64,000 nucleotides of DNA from Actinomycetales bacterium (GCA_020444245.1 JAHLLI010000002.1:234677-298676), one strand, 5' to 3'. Counted from the stretch's first letter, positions 31,492 to 39,650 are shown. Notes: generated from the sequence alone by a model not told the origin. A program made the numbers and translations.

Positions 31492-31514
31492 CCCGGCGCG
31501 GGTCTGCACCGTTT

Positions 31515-31530
31515 GTTCACCCGTTCGGGC
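31515..31530 (+). promoter_or_regulatory. Copy 2 of the shared 16-base upstream motif
   Basis: Identical over 16 bases (GTTCACCCGTTCGGGC) to 17424-17439, and located about 100 bases before the RDD-FHA start codon in the 139-base gap after the transglutaminase-like gene. Both copies are followed within a few bases by CAT. The repetition in front of two FHA-encoding units suggests common control. Confidence 0.5.
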
Positions 31531-31630
31531 TCATGTCCGATCGCGCGGCTGCCGATGTCGCAACGAGAGCCCGCACGTGGCGGCGCTCGACGATGCGCTG
31601 CGCGCGGGGCGAGGCGAGGAGGTGAGCCGG

Positions 31631-32833
31631 GTGCCAGCTGCAGGATCAGTCCCGGCGAGCCTCGGGAAGCGTCTGCTCGCCCGGGTGATCGACCTGGTCG
31701 CCGCGCTCGTGCTCGGCGGTGGTCTGCTGCTCGGCGGGCTGGTGGGCCAGTACCGCGCGGGGGAGCCCGCGCTCTCCGCGCTGACGGTGGTCGGGGCCGT
31801 GCTGCTCGGCGGGCACGCGCTCGTGCAGTGGTGGCTGCTCGCGACCCGTGGGTACACGCTGGGGCGCGTGCTCACCGGTCTGAGGGTGCTCACCGCAGAC
31901 GAGGGGCGCCCGATCGGCCTGGGCCGCGCGCTGGTGCGCGAGCTCGTGGTCGCGGCCGGCTGGCTGCTGCCGGTGGTCGGCGTCGTGCTCCTCGGCACGT
32001 CGGCGGCGCGGGATCGGACGGGCCGGCGCAGGGGGTGGCAGGACCGGGCCGCCGGCGACGTGGTCTTCGACGTCCACGTCGGCGTGGACCCGGTGCAGGA
32101 GCTCCCCACGCCTCGCCAGGCGACCGAACGCCTCCAGTCGGTCCTCGGGGACGCGAGACGTCGGCACCGCGACGCACCCCGTCGGGTCGCCTCGGGCAGC
32201 GGCCCGGCCGCGCCCCCGGCGCCCGCGGGAGGGATCATGGCTGTCGAGGGCGTGCCGGCGCCGGACCCGGCCCGCGAGGCGGACCCCGCTCCGGCCAAGG
32301 CCGAAGCGGACCAGAGAGAGGTGGCGCCGATGGTCGAGCGTCCGACGCCCCAGCAGCCCGCCGGGCCCCGGGTGGTCCCTCGCGCGCCGTACGAGCAGCG
32401 GTCCAGCGCGTCCTACCGGGCGCTGGACGACGACGTGGAGCGCACCCGGCTGCGCCAGGCGCGGACCAAGGTCGCCTACGCCCCGACCCGGGCCCAGACC
32501 CGGCCGCGCGCCACCCTGCTGCTGTGGGACAACCGCGTCGTGGTGCTCGAGGGCACCGCGCTGGTCGGTCGCAACCCGTCGCCGCGCGAGGGCGAGGCCC
32601 TGCCGGTGCAGGTGATCGCCGTGGTCGACCGCGGCCGGTCGGTGTCCAAGACCCACCTGGCGATCGGCGTGGACGCCGACGGAGTGTGGCTCAAGGACCG
32701 CAACTCCACCAACGGGACGGTCGTCACGCTGGAGGACGGCCAGCAGATCCTGTGCGCCCCCGAGCAGAAGGTCAGGGTGCCGGTGGGCGCCTCGGTCGCG
32801 TTCGGCGACTACTGGTTGACCGTCGCCGGCTGA
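31631..32833 (+). CDS. RDD membrane domain fused to FHA domain
   Basis: A 400-residue protein. The first 150 residues are an RDD-type membrane domain: LGKRLLARVIDLVAALVL with the Arg-Asp pair, two to four helices, and a closing WQDRAAGDVVFD. Residues 150-300 are a charged Pro/Ala-rich linker. The C-terminal FHA domain is intact: LVGRNPSP, SVSKTHLAIG, NSTNGTVV. It would place a phosphothreonine reader at the membrane, fitting the kinase cluster upstream. I choose the GTG at 31631 because gaggagg lies 8 bases before it; the frame is open to 31478. Its last 25 bases overlap the convergent RarD-like gene. Confidence 0.88.
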   Translation: MPAAGSVPASLGKRLLARVIDLVAALVLGGGLLLGGLVGQYRAGEPALSALTVVGAVLLGGHALVQWWLLATRGYTLGRVLTGLRVLTADEGRPIGLGRALVRELVVAAGWLLPVVGVVLLGTSAARDRTGRRRGWQDRAAGDVVFDVHVGVDPVQELPTPRQATERLQSVLGDARRRHRDAPRRVASGSGPAAPPAPAGGIMAVEGVPAPDPAREADPAPAKAEADQREVAPMVERPTPQQPAGPRVVPRAPYEQRSSASYRALDDDVERTRLRQARTKVAYAPTRAQTRPRATLLLWDNRVVVLEGTALVGRNPSPREGEALPVQVIAVVDRGRSVSKTHLAIGVDADGVWLKDRNSTNGTVVTLEDGQQILCAPEQKVRVPVGASVAFGDYWLTVAG

Positions 32834-33750
32834 AGCCGCGGGACGCGACCGGCGCGCAGCCCGTCGATCGTGAGGACGGCCAGCGCCGCCCAGACCAGCG
32901 CGAAGCCCCACCAGCGCGCGGCCGGCATCTGCTCGCCGAACACCAGCACGCCGATCGCGAACTGGATCGTCGGGGTCAGGTACTGCAGCAGGCCCACCAC
33001 GGACAGCGGCAGGCGGCGAGCGGCGCCCGCGAAGAGCAGCAGCGGGACGGCGGTGACCACCCCGGAGCCGGCCAGGGCGAGCGCGTGCCACGGTCCGTAG
33101 GCCCCGAACGTGCCACCGCGCTCGACGGCGAGCAGCCAGACGAGCGCCATCGGCGCCAGCACCGCCGTCTCCACCGCCAGCCCGGCCAGCGGCGGGACGG
33201 TCCGTCCCGTCCGGTTCTTGATCAGCCCGTAGGTGCCGAAGGTGCCGGCCAGGACCAGCGCGATCCACGGCAGGCCCCCGACGCCGAGCGTGAGGACCGC
33301 GACGGCGGCCGCGCCGAGCCCGACCGCGACCCACTGGGCCGGGCGCATCCGCTCGTGCAGCACGAGCACCGCGAGCACCACCGTGAGGATCGGGTTGACG
33401 TAGTAGCCGAGCGCGGCGTCGACCGTGTGGTCCGAGAGCACGGCGTACACGAAGACCAGCCAGTTGGTCGCGACCAGCACGCCGCCCACCGCGAGCCGGG
33501 TGAGGGTGGCCGGCGAGCGCAGCGCCGCCCAGGCGGCACCCAGGGACCGGGTCGCGGCGAGCGCGATCACGCAGAACGCCAGGGACCACAGCACCCGGTG
33601 GGCGATGATCTCGACCGACCCGGCGGGCACCAGCAGCGGGAAGTACAGCGGCAGGAAGCCCCACCAGCCGTAGGCGCCCAGGCCCTGGAGCAGCCCGGAA
33701 CGACCTGGGGTCGCCGGGACGCCAGGGGCGCCCGCTCGGGAGGCGTTCAC
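32809..33750 (-). CDS. rarD: RarD-like EamA-family transporter
   Basis: A 313-residue polytopic protein with ten predicted helices in two EamA repeats. The sequence reads as the RarD branch: GLGAYGWWGFLPLYF near the N-terminus, HRVLWSL, NWLVFVYAV, ALGYYVNPILTV and QYLTPTIQF. The substrate of RarD proteins is not settled; the E. coli name comes from chloramphenicol sensitivity. Translation starts at GTG 33750, which has TAGCGT six bases upstream and no ribosome site, so the message may be leaderless. Confidence 0.88.
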   Translation of the reverse strand: MNASRAGAPGVPATPGRSGLLQGLGAYGWWGFLPLYFPLLVPAGSVEIIAHRVLWSLAFCVIALAATRSLGAAWAALRSPATLTRLAVGGVLVATNWLVFVYAVLSDHTVDAALGYYVNPILTVVLAVLVLHERMRPAQWVAVGLGAAAVAVLTLGVGGLPWIALVLAGTFGTYGLIKNRTGRTVPPLAGLAVETAVLAPMALVWLLAVERGGTFGAYGPWHALALAGSGVVTAVPLLLFAGAARRLPLSVVGLLQYLTPTIQFAIGVLVFGEQMPAARWWGFALVWAALAVLTIDGLRAGRVPRLQPATVNQ

Positions 33751-33756
33751 GGCCAG

Positions 33757-33762
33757 ACGCTA
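33757..33762 (-). promoter_or_regulatory. -10 element of the RarD-like gene (leaderless)
   Basis: On the reverse strand TAGCGT fits TANNNT and ends exactly six bases before the GTG start codon, the spacing expected when transcription begins on the start codon itself. No Shine-Dalgarno sequence precedes the gene. Confidence 0.55.
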
Positions 33763-33839
33763 CGCCCGGGTCCGCTGCCGGGCCCCGCCTGTCCGGCTGG
33801 CGGCCACCGGATCGGGCGGACCCGGCGCGCGACACGCCC

Positions 33840-33845
33840 TAGACT
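33840..33845 (+). promoter_or_regulatory. Possible -10 element of the ferredoxin reductase gene
   Basis: TAGACT in the 154-base divergent region. Transcription from it would give a leader of roughly 50 bases with the ggaagg ribosome site. No clear -35 element is seen 16-18 bases upstream. Confidence 0.4.
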
Positions 33846-33904
33846 GGTCTGCCGGTCGCGCACGGCGGCCGTGCCGCTGTCCTCGTCGGAAGGTGTCCTC
33901 CTTC

Positions 33905-35257
33905 GTGAGCCCCCTGCGTGTCGCCGTCGTCGGTGCCGGCCCGGCCGGTATCTACGCCGCTGACATCCTGTCCAAGTCCGGGCTCGAGGTGAGCATCGAC
34001 CTGCTCGAGCGGCTCCCGGCGCCGTTCGGCCTGGTCCGCTACGGCGTGGCGCCGGACCACCCTCGGATCAAGCAGATCATCGTCGCGCTGCACAAGGTGC
34101 TCGAGCGCGGCGACATCCGGCTGTTGGCCAACGTCGACGTCGGCACCGACGTCACCGTCGCCGAGCTGCACCGCTACTACGACGCCGTGATCTTCGCGAC
34201 CGGCGCGATCCGGGACGCGGCCCTGCGGATCCCCGGCATCGACCTGCCCGGCTCGTACGGCGCGGCGGACTTCGTGTCCTGGTACGACGGGCACCCCGAC
34301 GTGCCGCGCACCTGGCCGCTGGACGCGCGCACCGTCGCGGTGATCGGCGCGGGCAACGTGGCCCTGGACGTGGCGCGGATGCTGGCCAAGCACGCCGAGG
34401 ACCTGCTGCCCACCGAGATCCCGGACAACGTCCACGCGATCCTGGCGGCGAGCCCGGTCACCGACGTGCACGTGTTCGCCCGCCGCGGCCCCGCGCAGGT
34501 GAAGTTCTCCCCGCTGGAGCTGCGCGAGCTGGGCAAGGTCCCGGACGTCGACGTCGTCGTCTACCCCGAGGACTTCGAGTTCGACGAGGGGTCGATGGCC
34601 GCGATCCACTCGTCCAACCAGACCAAGCAGGTGGTCAAGACCCTGACGGACTGGACCCTGAAGGAGCCGGAGGACCTCACCGCGAGCCGGCGGATCCACC
34701 TGCACTTCCTGCACCAGCCCGTGGCGGTGCTCGGCGAGGACCGGGTCACCGGCCTGCGCACCGAGCGGACCACGCTCACCGGGGACGGCACCGTCGCCGG
34801 GACGGGGCAGCTGCACGACTGGCCGGTCGAGGCGGTCTACCGCGCGGTGGGCTACTTCGGCTCACCGGTGCCGGGCCTGCCGTTCGACGAGGTCGCCGGC
34901 GTGATCCCGAACCGGGAGGGCCGCGTGGTCGGGCCGGACGGCGAGCACCTGCCCGGCGTCTACACCACGGGGTGGATCAAGCGCGGGCCGGTCGGCCTGA
35001 TCGGACACACCAAGTCCGACGCGACCGAGACCATCCGGCACCTCACCGAGGACGCTGACGCCCTGCCGCGGGCGGCCGAGCGCGAGCCGGGCGCGATCAC
35101 CGCGCTGCTCGCCGAGCGGGGCGTGGGCCACGTGGAGTGGGACGGCTGGACGATGCTCGACGCCTACGAGCAGGCCCTCGGGGCGCCGCACGGCCGCGAG
35201 CGGATCAAGCTCGTCCCGCGCGAGGAGATGCTCGCCGTGATGCGCGGCGAGCGCTGA
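33905..35257 (+). CDS. fprA: Ferredoxin/adrenodoxin-type NADP reductase
   Basis: A 450-residue FAD flavoprotein of the adrenodoxin-reductase type (mycobacterial FprA), moving electrons between NADPH and ferredoxins. FAD site VVGAGPAGIYAAD at about residue 6; substrate-side motif GLVRYGVAPDHP; NADP site VIGAGNVALDVARML at about residue 144; C-terminal GWIKRGPVGLIGHTKSDA. I choose GTG 33905, 11 bases after ggaagg; GTG 33893 would overlap that site and add only VSSF. It stands alone, with no ferredoxin gene adjacent. Confidence 0.92.
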   Translation: MSPLRVAVVGAGPAGIYAADILSKSGLEVSIDLLERLPAPFGLVRYGVAPDHPRIKQIIVALHKVLERGDIRLLANVDVGTDVTVAELHRYYDAVIFATGAIRDAALRIPGIDLPGSYGAADFVSWYDGHPDVPRTWPLDARTVAVIGAGNVALDVARMLAKHAEDLLPTEIPDNVHAILAASPVTDVHVFARRGPAQVKFSPLELRELGKVPDVDVVVYPEDFEFDEGSMAAIHSSNQTKQVVKTLTDWTLKEPEDLTASRRIHLHFLHQPVAVLGEDRVTGLRTERTTLTGDGTVAGTGQLHDWPVEAVYRAVGYFGSPVPGLPFDEVAGVIPNREGRVVGPDGEHLPGVYTTGWIKRGPVGLIGHTKSDATETIRHLTEDADALPRAAEREPGAITALLAERGVGHVEWDGWTMLDAYEQALGAPHGRERIKLVPREEMLAVMRGER

Positions 35258-35335
35258 CCTGCCCCGACCCGTTCGTCCGGACGTCGGCCTGCGCGACGCT
35301 CAGCGGGGGCACGGCGCCCGTCCGGCGCCCGTCCA

Positions 35336-35363
35336 GGGAACCGTGGCACGCTCGACCTCGTTG
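35336..35363 (+). promoter_or_regulatory. ECF (SigR/SigH/SigE-type) stress promoter of htpX
   Basis: The sequence GGGAAC, 18 bases, then GTTG matches the GGAA[T/C]-N18-GTT pattern of actinobacterial disulphide/heat/envelope stress sigma factors with exact spacing. Transcription would begin about 8 bases downstream and leave a 30-base leader holding the htpX ribosome site. Confidence 0.65.
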
Positions 35364-35403
35364 ACGGGGAGGGCGTGAGACCCCGGACCGAGCGGAGGAC
35401 GAC

Positions 35404-36270
35404 GTGGGGCGGCAGCACTTCAACGGGCTGAAGACGGCAGGCCTCTTCGGGTTCCTGTGGGCCGTCCTGCTCGGCATCGGGTACCTGGTGGCGACGGCCG
35501 CCGGGAACTCGGCGTTCCTGTGGCTGTTCGCCGGTCTGGGTCTGCTCGGCACCGCCTACGGGTACTGGAACTCCGCGGGGATCGCGATCCGGGCGATGCG
35601 TGCCTACCCGGTGAGCGAGCTCGAGGCCCCGGAGATGTACCGGATCGTGCGGGAGCTGTCGACCGCGGCCCGGCAGCCGATGCCGGCGCTGTACATCTCG
35701 CCGACGGCAGCCCCCAACGCGTTCGCGACCGGCCGCAACCCGCGCAACGCCGCGGTGTGCTGCACCGAGGGCATCCTGCGGATGCTCGACGAGCGCGAGC
35801 TGCGCGGCGTGCTGGGGCACGAGCTCATGCACGTCTACAACCGCGACATCCTCACCTCGTCGGTCGCGGCGGCGGTGGCCGGCATGATCACGTCGGTCGC
35901 CCAGTTCCTGCTCTTCTTCGGCGGCGGCAACCGGAACAACCCGATCGGCGCGATCGCGCTGGTGTTCCTGGCGCCGCTCGCCGCGATGATGATCCAGCTC
36001 GCGATCTCCCGGACCCGCGAGTACGACGCCGACGAGGACGGCGCGCGCCTCACCGGCGACCCGCTCGCGCTCGCGTCGGCGCTGGAGAAGCTCGACGCCG
36101 GCACCGCGAAGGCCCCGCTGCCCGCCACCCGGGACCTGGTCGACGTGTCGCACCTGATGATCGCGAACCCGTTCCGCGGTGGCGGGATGGCCAAGCTCTT
36201 CGCGACGCACCCGCCGATGGCCGACCGGATCTCCCGGCTGCGTCAGATGGCGGGCTACCCCGAGGCCTGA
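35404..36270 (+). CDS. htpX: HtpX membrane zinc metalloprotease
   Basis: A 288-residue M48-family protease that degrades misfolded membrane proteins. Two helices near the N-terminus (about residues 13-50), the zinc site GHELMHVYNRD (about residue 138), two more helices after it (about 155-205), and the third zinc ligand region REYDADEDGA. Length is standard. The GTG start follows cggagg. An ECF-type promoter lies directly upstream, fitting a stress role. It converges on the ClC channel gene with only 25 bases between. Confidence 0.94.
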   Translation: MGRQHFNGLKTAGLFGFLWAVLLGIGYLVATAAGNSAFLWLFAGLGLLGTAYGYWNSAGIAIRAMRAYPVSELEAPEMYRIVRELSTAARQPMPALYISPTAAPNAFATGRNPRNAAVCCTEGILRMLDERELRGVLGHELMHVYNRDILTSSVAAAVAGMITSVAQFLLFFGGGNRNNPIGAIALVFLAPLAAMMIQLAISRTREYDADEDGARLTGDPLALASALEKLDAGTAKAPLPATRDLVDVSHLMIANPFRGGGMAKLFATHPPMADRISRLRQMAGYPEA

Positions 36271-36295
36271 GCCGTCGCCGGCCCGGCTCGGCCCG

Positions 36296-38197
36296 TCAGC
36301 GGCCGCCGCCGGTGGGTCGCTCGGGTGCCGGGGTCTTGCTCCGCCTGCTGGCCGAGTCGCCCAGGCGCGAGCCGCCGCCGCGCACCGGGCGTAGCCGGGC
36401 GAGCGCGGTGCCCGCGGGAGCGTTCGGCGCCAGCGGCACGGGCGCGGTGAGGGTGCGCAGCAGGGTGCGGTGCGTGACCCAGCCCACCAGGCGGCCCTCG
36501 TCATCGGTGACCGCCAGGCCGCCGTCGGGGTACTCGTGGCGCCGCAGCGCCTCCAGCCCGCGGCGCAGCACCGTGGTGGTCCGGGCGCGCGGCACGTCGT
36601 CGATCACGTCGGACACGGTGAGCTGACCGGGGCTGTCCTCGGTCTCCATCGCGGCGGCCACCCGGTCCGCCCGCAGCTGGCCCACCAGCAGCCCGTCGGT
36701 GACCACCGGGAGCGAGCCCCGGCCGCTGGACAGCAGGCGGCGCGCGGCGGACTGCAGCGTCACCTTCTCGCCGATCGAGGCGGGCGGTGGCTCCATGACG
36801 TCCGCGAGGGTCTTCTCGCTCAGGCGCGGGTCGGCCGCGCGGGCGTCGATCTCGATCCCGCGGCGGCGCAGCTTGAGGGTGTAGATGCTGTCCCTGCTCA
36901 GGGCTCGGCTCACCCCGGTGGCCAGCACGATCGCGAGCATCAGCGGCAGGATGATCGTGTACTCGCCGGTGAGCTCGAACAGGATCAGCACCGCCGTGAT
37001 CGGCGCTCGGGCCGCGCCTGCGAACACCGCGCCCATGCCGATGATCGCGAACGCCCCCGCGGGCCCGGACGAGGCGGGGAACAGCTGGTTGACCACGGCG
37101 CCGAACGCCGCGCCGAGCATGCCGCCGATGAACAGGCTCGGGGCGAAGACGCCGCCGGAACCGCCGATCGCGATGCTCAGAGAGGTGGCCACGACCTTGG
37201 CCACCATCAGGATCAGGAGCACCCCGATGACGTACTTGCCCTGCACCCCCGCTTGGAGCACCGGGTAGCCGACGCCGTACATCTGCGGCACGGCGAGCAG
37301 CAGCAGGCCCAGCACCAGGCCGCCGACGGCGGGGCGTGCCCACTCCGGACCCTTCCAGAGCTTGTCGGCCAGGTCCTCGGTGCCGTAGAGCACGCGGGTG
37401 AAGATCACCCCGACCACGCCGGCGATCACGCCGAGGACGGCGAACAGCACGTACGCGCCGAAGTGGTGCACCTCGAACGCCGGCAGCTGGAGGAACGGCA
37501 CGTCGCCGAGGATCGCCCGGCCGATCACCGAGGCGACCACGGCCGCGAGCACGACCATGCCGAACGACTCGGCGGTGAAGTCGCGCAGCAGCAGCTCGAG
37601 GGCGAAGAAGACGCCCGCGATCGGGGCGTTGAACGTGGCCGCGATGCCGGACGCCGCGCCGCATGCGACCAGGGTGCGCACCTTGGTCTCCGGCAGGCGG
37701 GCCCACTGCGCGATCCGGGACCCGAGCGCCGAGCCGATCTGCACGATCGGCCCCTCGCGGCCCACCGAACCGCCCGAGCCGATCGTGATCGCGGAGGCGA
37801 GCGACTTGACGACGGCGACCCGGCCGGCGATCCGTCCGCCGCGCTGGGAGACCGCGAGCATCACCTCGGGGACGCCGTGGCCGCGGGCCTCAGGGGCCCA
37901 CCGCTGGATCATCGGGCCGTAGATCAGCCCGCCGACGGCCGGCACCAGGACGACGAACCACGGGCCGAGCCACGGCAGCCACGGGTGCGGGGGGTGCTGG
38001 CCGAGCCCGACGGCCGAGTAGTCGGCGTGCCCGGTGAAGATCCAGGTGGCCTTGGTGATCAGCCACCGAAAGGCGACGGCGCCCAGACCGGTCGCGGCTC
38101 CCACCACGAGAGCCATGACGGTCAGGGCGCCGCCGGTCGACCGGAGCTGTCGTGCGGCGGTGCTGAGGCGCGCGACGACCCCGGAACTTGTAGGCAT
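36296..38197 (-). CDS. ClC-family chloride channel/transporter with CBS pair
   Basis: A 633-residue protein. The ClC membrane core spans about residues 20-440, with GHGVPE, the gating-glutamate motif GREGPIVQIGSALGS (about residue 140) and GGSGGVFAPSLFIGG. The glutamate of GREGP is kept, which in the family marks ion gating and possible proton coupling. Residues 455-590 form two CBS domains (DVMEPPPASI; DVIDDVPRA) that may sense nucleotides. I start at the ATG at 38197; the frame is open seven codons further but those lie in the operator. TACATT sits six bases before the ATG, so the message is probably leaderless and under the divergent MarR regulator. Confidence 0.92.
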   Translation of the reverse strand: MPTSSGVVARLSTAARQLRSTGGALTVMALVVGAATGLGAVAFRWLITKATWIFTGHADYSAVGLGQHPPHPWLPWLGPWFVVLVPAVGGLIYGPMIQRWAPEARGHGVPEVMLAVSQRGGRIAGRVAVVKSLASAITIGSGGSVGREGPIVQIGSALGSRIAQWARLPETKVRTLVACGAASGIAATFNAPIAGVFFALELLLRDFTAESFGMVVLAAVVASVIGRAILGDVPFLQLPAFEVHHFGAYVLFAVLGVIAGVVGVIFTRVLYGTEDLADKLWKGPEWARPAVGGLVLGLLLLAVPQMYGVGYPVLQAGVQGKYVIGVLLILMVAKVVATSLSIAIGGSGGVFAPSLFIGGMLGAAFGAVVNQLFPASSGPAGAFAIIGMGAVFAGAARAPITAVLILFELTGEYTIILPLMLAIVLATGVSRALSRDSIYTLKLRRRGIEIDARAADPRLSEKTLADVMEPPPASIGEKVTLQSAARRLLSSGRGSLPVVTDGLLVGQLRADRVAAAMETEDSPGQLTVSDVIDDVPRARTTTVLRRGLEALRRHEYPDGGLAVTDDEGRLVGWVTHRTLLRTLTAPVPLAPNAPAGTALARLRPVRGGGSRLGDSASRRSKTPAPERPTGGGR

Positions 38198-38200
38198 ACA
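38189..38200. promoter_or_regulatory. Inverted repeat TGTA-N4-TACA at the ClC start
   Basis: TGTAGGCATACA is an inverted repeat with four-base arms and covers the ClC start codon. It lies in the short AT-rich divergent region between the ClC and MarR genes and is a candidate MarR half-operator. Confidence 0.45.
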
Positions 38201-38204
38201 AATA

Positions 38205-38218
38205 ATGTAGCATGACAT
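38205..38218. promoter_or_regulatory. Inverted repeat ATGT-N6-ACAT between ClC and marR
   Basis: ATGTAGCATGACAT has four-base arms around a six-base spacer. It overlaps the TAATGT (forward) and TACATT (reverse) -10-like elements, so a bound regulator would block both genes. Confidence 0.45.
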
Positions 38219-38221
38219 CCC

Positions 38222-38710
38222 ATGACCTCTGGACGCGGGCGTCGGTCAGCCGAGCTCGAGCGCGCCGCCGACGTGACCCTGGACGCCTCCCGAGCGCTGC
38301 TCGCGGTGGTCGCCCGATCGCTGGTGGGCGCCTTGGAGGAGGTCTCGCTGCCGCAGTTCCGCGTGCTGGTCCTGCTGGCGACCGAGGGGCCGCTGCGCTC
38401 GGGCGTGATCGCCGAGCGGATGGGCATCCACGCCTCGACCTTCACGCGCAACGCAGACCGGCTGGTCGCCGGCGGCTGGGTGCGCCGGGTCGACGAGCCG
38501 GGCACCCGGCTCACCGTGCTCATCGAGCTCACCGACGCCGGTCACGAGCTGGTGGACCGCGTCACCACCCACCGCCGCGAGGAGCTCGCCGGGATCCTCG
38601 CGGGGATGACCGGGGACGAACGGGCGGAGCTGGTCGCCGCGCTCGAGGCCTTCGCCCGCGCCGCCGGCGGCGAGCCGGCAGCAGGCGAGCTCAACGCCCT
38701 GGGCATGTAG
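38222..38710 (+). CDS. MarR-family transcriptional regulator
   Basis: A 162-residue winged-helix regulator. The recognition region is GVIAERMGIHASTFTRNADRL (about residues 61-80), followed by the wing VRRVDEPGTRLTVLIELT. Helices at both ends form the dimer interface. No ribosome site precedes the ATG and a TAATGT -10-like element ends 13 bases before it, so the leader is very short. It is divergent from the ClC gene and most simply controls both. Confidence 0.88.
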   Translation: MTSGRGRRSAELERAADVTLDASRALLAVVARSLVGALEEVSLPQFRVLVLLATEGPLRSGVIAERMGIHASTFTRNADRLVAGGWVRRVDEPGTRLTVLIELTDAGHELVDRVTTHRREELAGILAGMTGDERAELVAALEAFARAAGGEPAAGELNALGM

Positions 38711-38723
38711 CCGGCGGGCTACC

Positions 38724-39215
38724 TCACCGGTAGTTGACGAACTGCAGCGCCACGTCGAGGTCGGCGCCCTTGAGCAGGGCGATGACGGTCTGCAGGTCGT
38801 CGCGTGACTTGGCCGAGACCCGCAGCTCGTCGCCGGTGATCTGGGTCTTGACGCCCTTGGGCCCCTCGTCGCGCACGATCTTGGCGATCTTCTTCGCGTC
38901 CTCGCTGCTCAGGCCCTGCTTCATCGCGGCCTCGAGCCGGTACTCCTTGCCGGACTGCTTCGGGTCGCCGGCATCGATCGACTTCAGCGAGATCTGGCGC
39001 CTGACCAGCTTGGTCTGGAACACATCGAGCACGGCCTTGACGCGGTCCTCGCTGTTGGCCGTCATGACGATGGTGTCCCCGCTCCAGGAGATCGAGGCGC
39101 CGACGCCCTTGAAGTCGTAGCGCTGGGAGATCTCCTTGGCGGCCTGGTTGAGCGCGTTGTCGACCTCCTGACGGTCGACCTTGCTCACGACGTCGAACGA
39201 CGAGTCGCCTGCCAT
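38724..39215 (-). CDS. yajQ: YajQ-family nucleotide-binding protein
   Basis: A 163-residue protein with two ferredoxin-like folds. It starts [24 protein letters not shown] and contains SQRYDFKG and the terminal LQFVNYR, all typical of the family. YajQ proteins bind cyclic di-GMP in some Gram-negative bacteria; the actinobacterial role is not established. A clear ribosome site (gaggaggcaac on the coding strand) precedes the ATG. It converges on marR with 13 bases between. Confidence 0.93.
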   Translation of the reverse strand: MAGDSSFDVVSKVDRQEVDNALNQAAKEISQRYDFKGVGASISWSGDTIVMTANSEDRVKAVLDVFQTKLVRRQISLKSIDAGDPKQSGKEYRLEAAMKQGLSSEDAKKIAKIVRDEGPKGVKTQITGDELRVSAKSRDDLQTVIALLKGADLDVALQFVNYR

Positions 39216-39351
39216 CGGGTTGCCTCCTCGGTGTGCGGTCGGGCGCGGGGCTCGTGGGCGGACGGCCGGCGCCGCGTGGGGCGCGTCAGCCGTGTGCGGA
39301 ACGACCCCGTGGAGTTGCTATCCTTCCATCCGCACCGGCCACGGTCGGCCT

Positions 39352-39432
39352 GGCAGGTTACCCAAGCGGCCAAAGGGAGCTGACTGTAAATCAGTTGCGT
39401 GAGCTACGGGGGTTCGAATCCCTCACCTGCCA
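39352..39432 (+). tRNA. tRNA-Tyr (GTA)
   Basis: An 81-base cloverleaf with acceptor GGCAGGT/ACCTGCC, anticodon loop CTGTAAA giving GTA, a long variable arm expected of tRNA-Tyr, and T-loop GGTTCGAATCC. CCA is not encoded. Confidence 0.96.
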
Positions 39433-39439
39433 CCGCACG

Positions 39440-39463
39440 ACGCCTCGGGGAGACCCGGGGCGT
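39440..39463 (+). terminator. Hairpin after tRNA-Tyr
   Basis: ACGCCTCGGG pairs with CCCGGGGCGT (one G-U) around a GAGA tetraloop, seven bases after the tRNA. Only a weak T-rich stretch follows, common for terminators in high-GC genomes. Confidence 0.55.
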
Positions 39464-39577
39464 TCGTCGTTCCCGGGGTCGCGCCGGGCGGCAAGGGGGA
39501 GCGGGCCGGACCGGGGCGCTCGGGGCGTCAGAAGCGATTTCGTCGGCCGCGGGTGCTCGGGTACCCTTGCCTGCGCT

Positions 39578-39650
39578 GCCCCGATAGCTCAGTCGGCAGA
39601 GCGTCTCCATGGTAAGGAGAAGGTCAAGGGTTCGATTCCCTTTCGGGGCT
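39578..39650 (+). tRNA. tRNA-Thr (GGT)
   Basis: A 73-base cloverleaf with acceptor GCCCCGA/TCGGGGC, anticodon stem TCTCC/GGAGA enclosing ATGGTAA (anticodon GGT), and T-loop GGTTCGATTCC. CCA is not encoded. TACCCT at 39562-39567 is a plausible -10 element 11 bases upstream. Confidence 0.95.

Noticed and set aside
31529..31556. FliA/WhiG-type sigma factor promoter (CTCA then GCCGAT) after the shared motif
   Set aside because: Spacing is 17 bases, outside the usual range, and the other motif copy has no GCCGAT element.
36470..38215. 581-codon forward frame over the ClC gene
   Set aside because: His/Arg/Asp-rich with no domain; the reverse frame carries intact ClC and CBS motifs.
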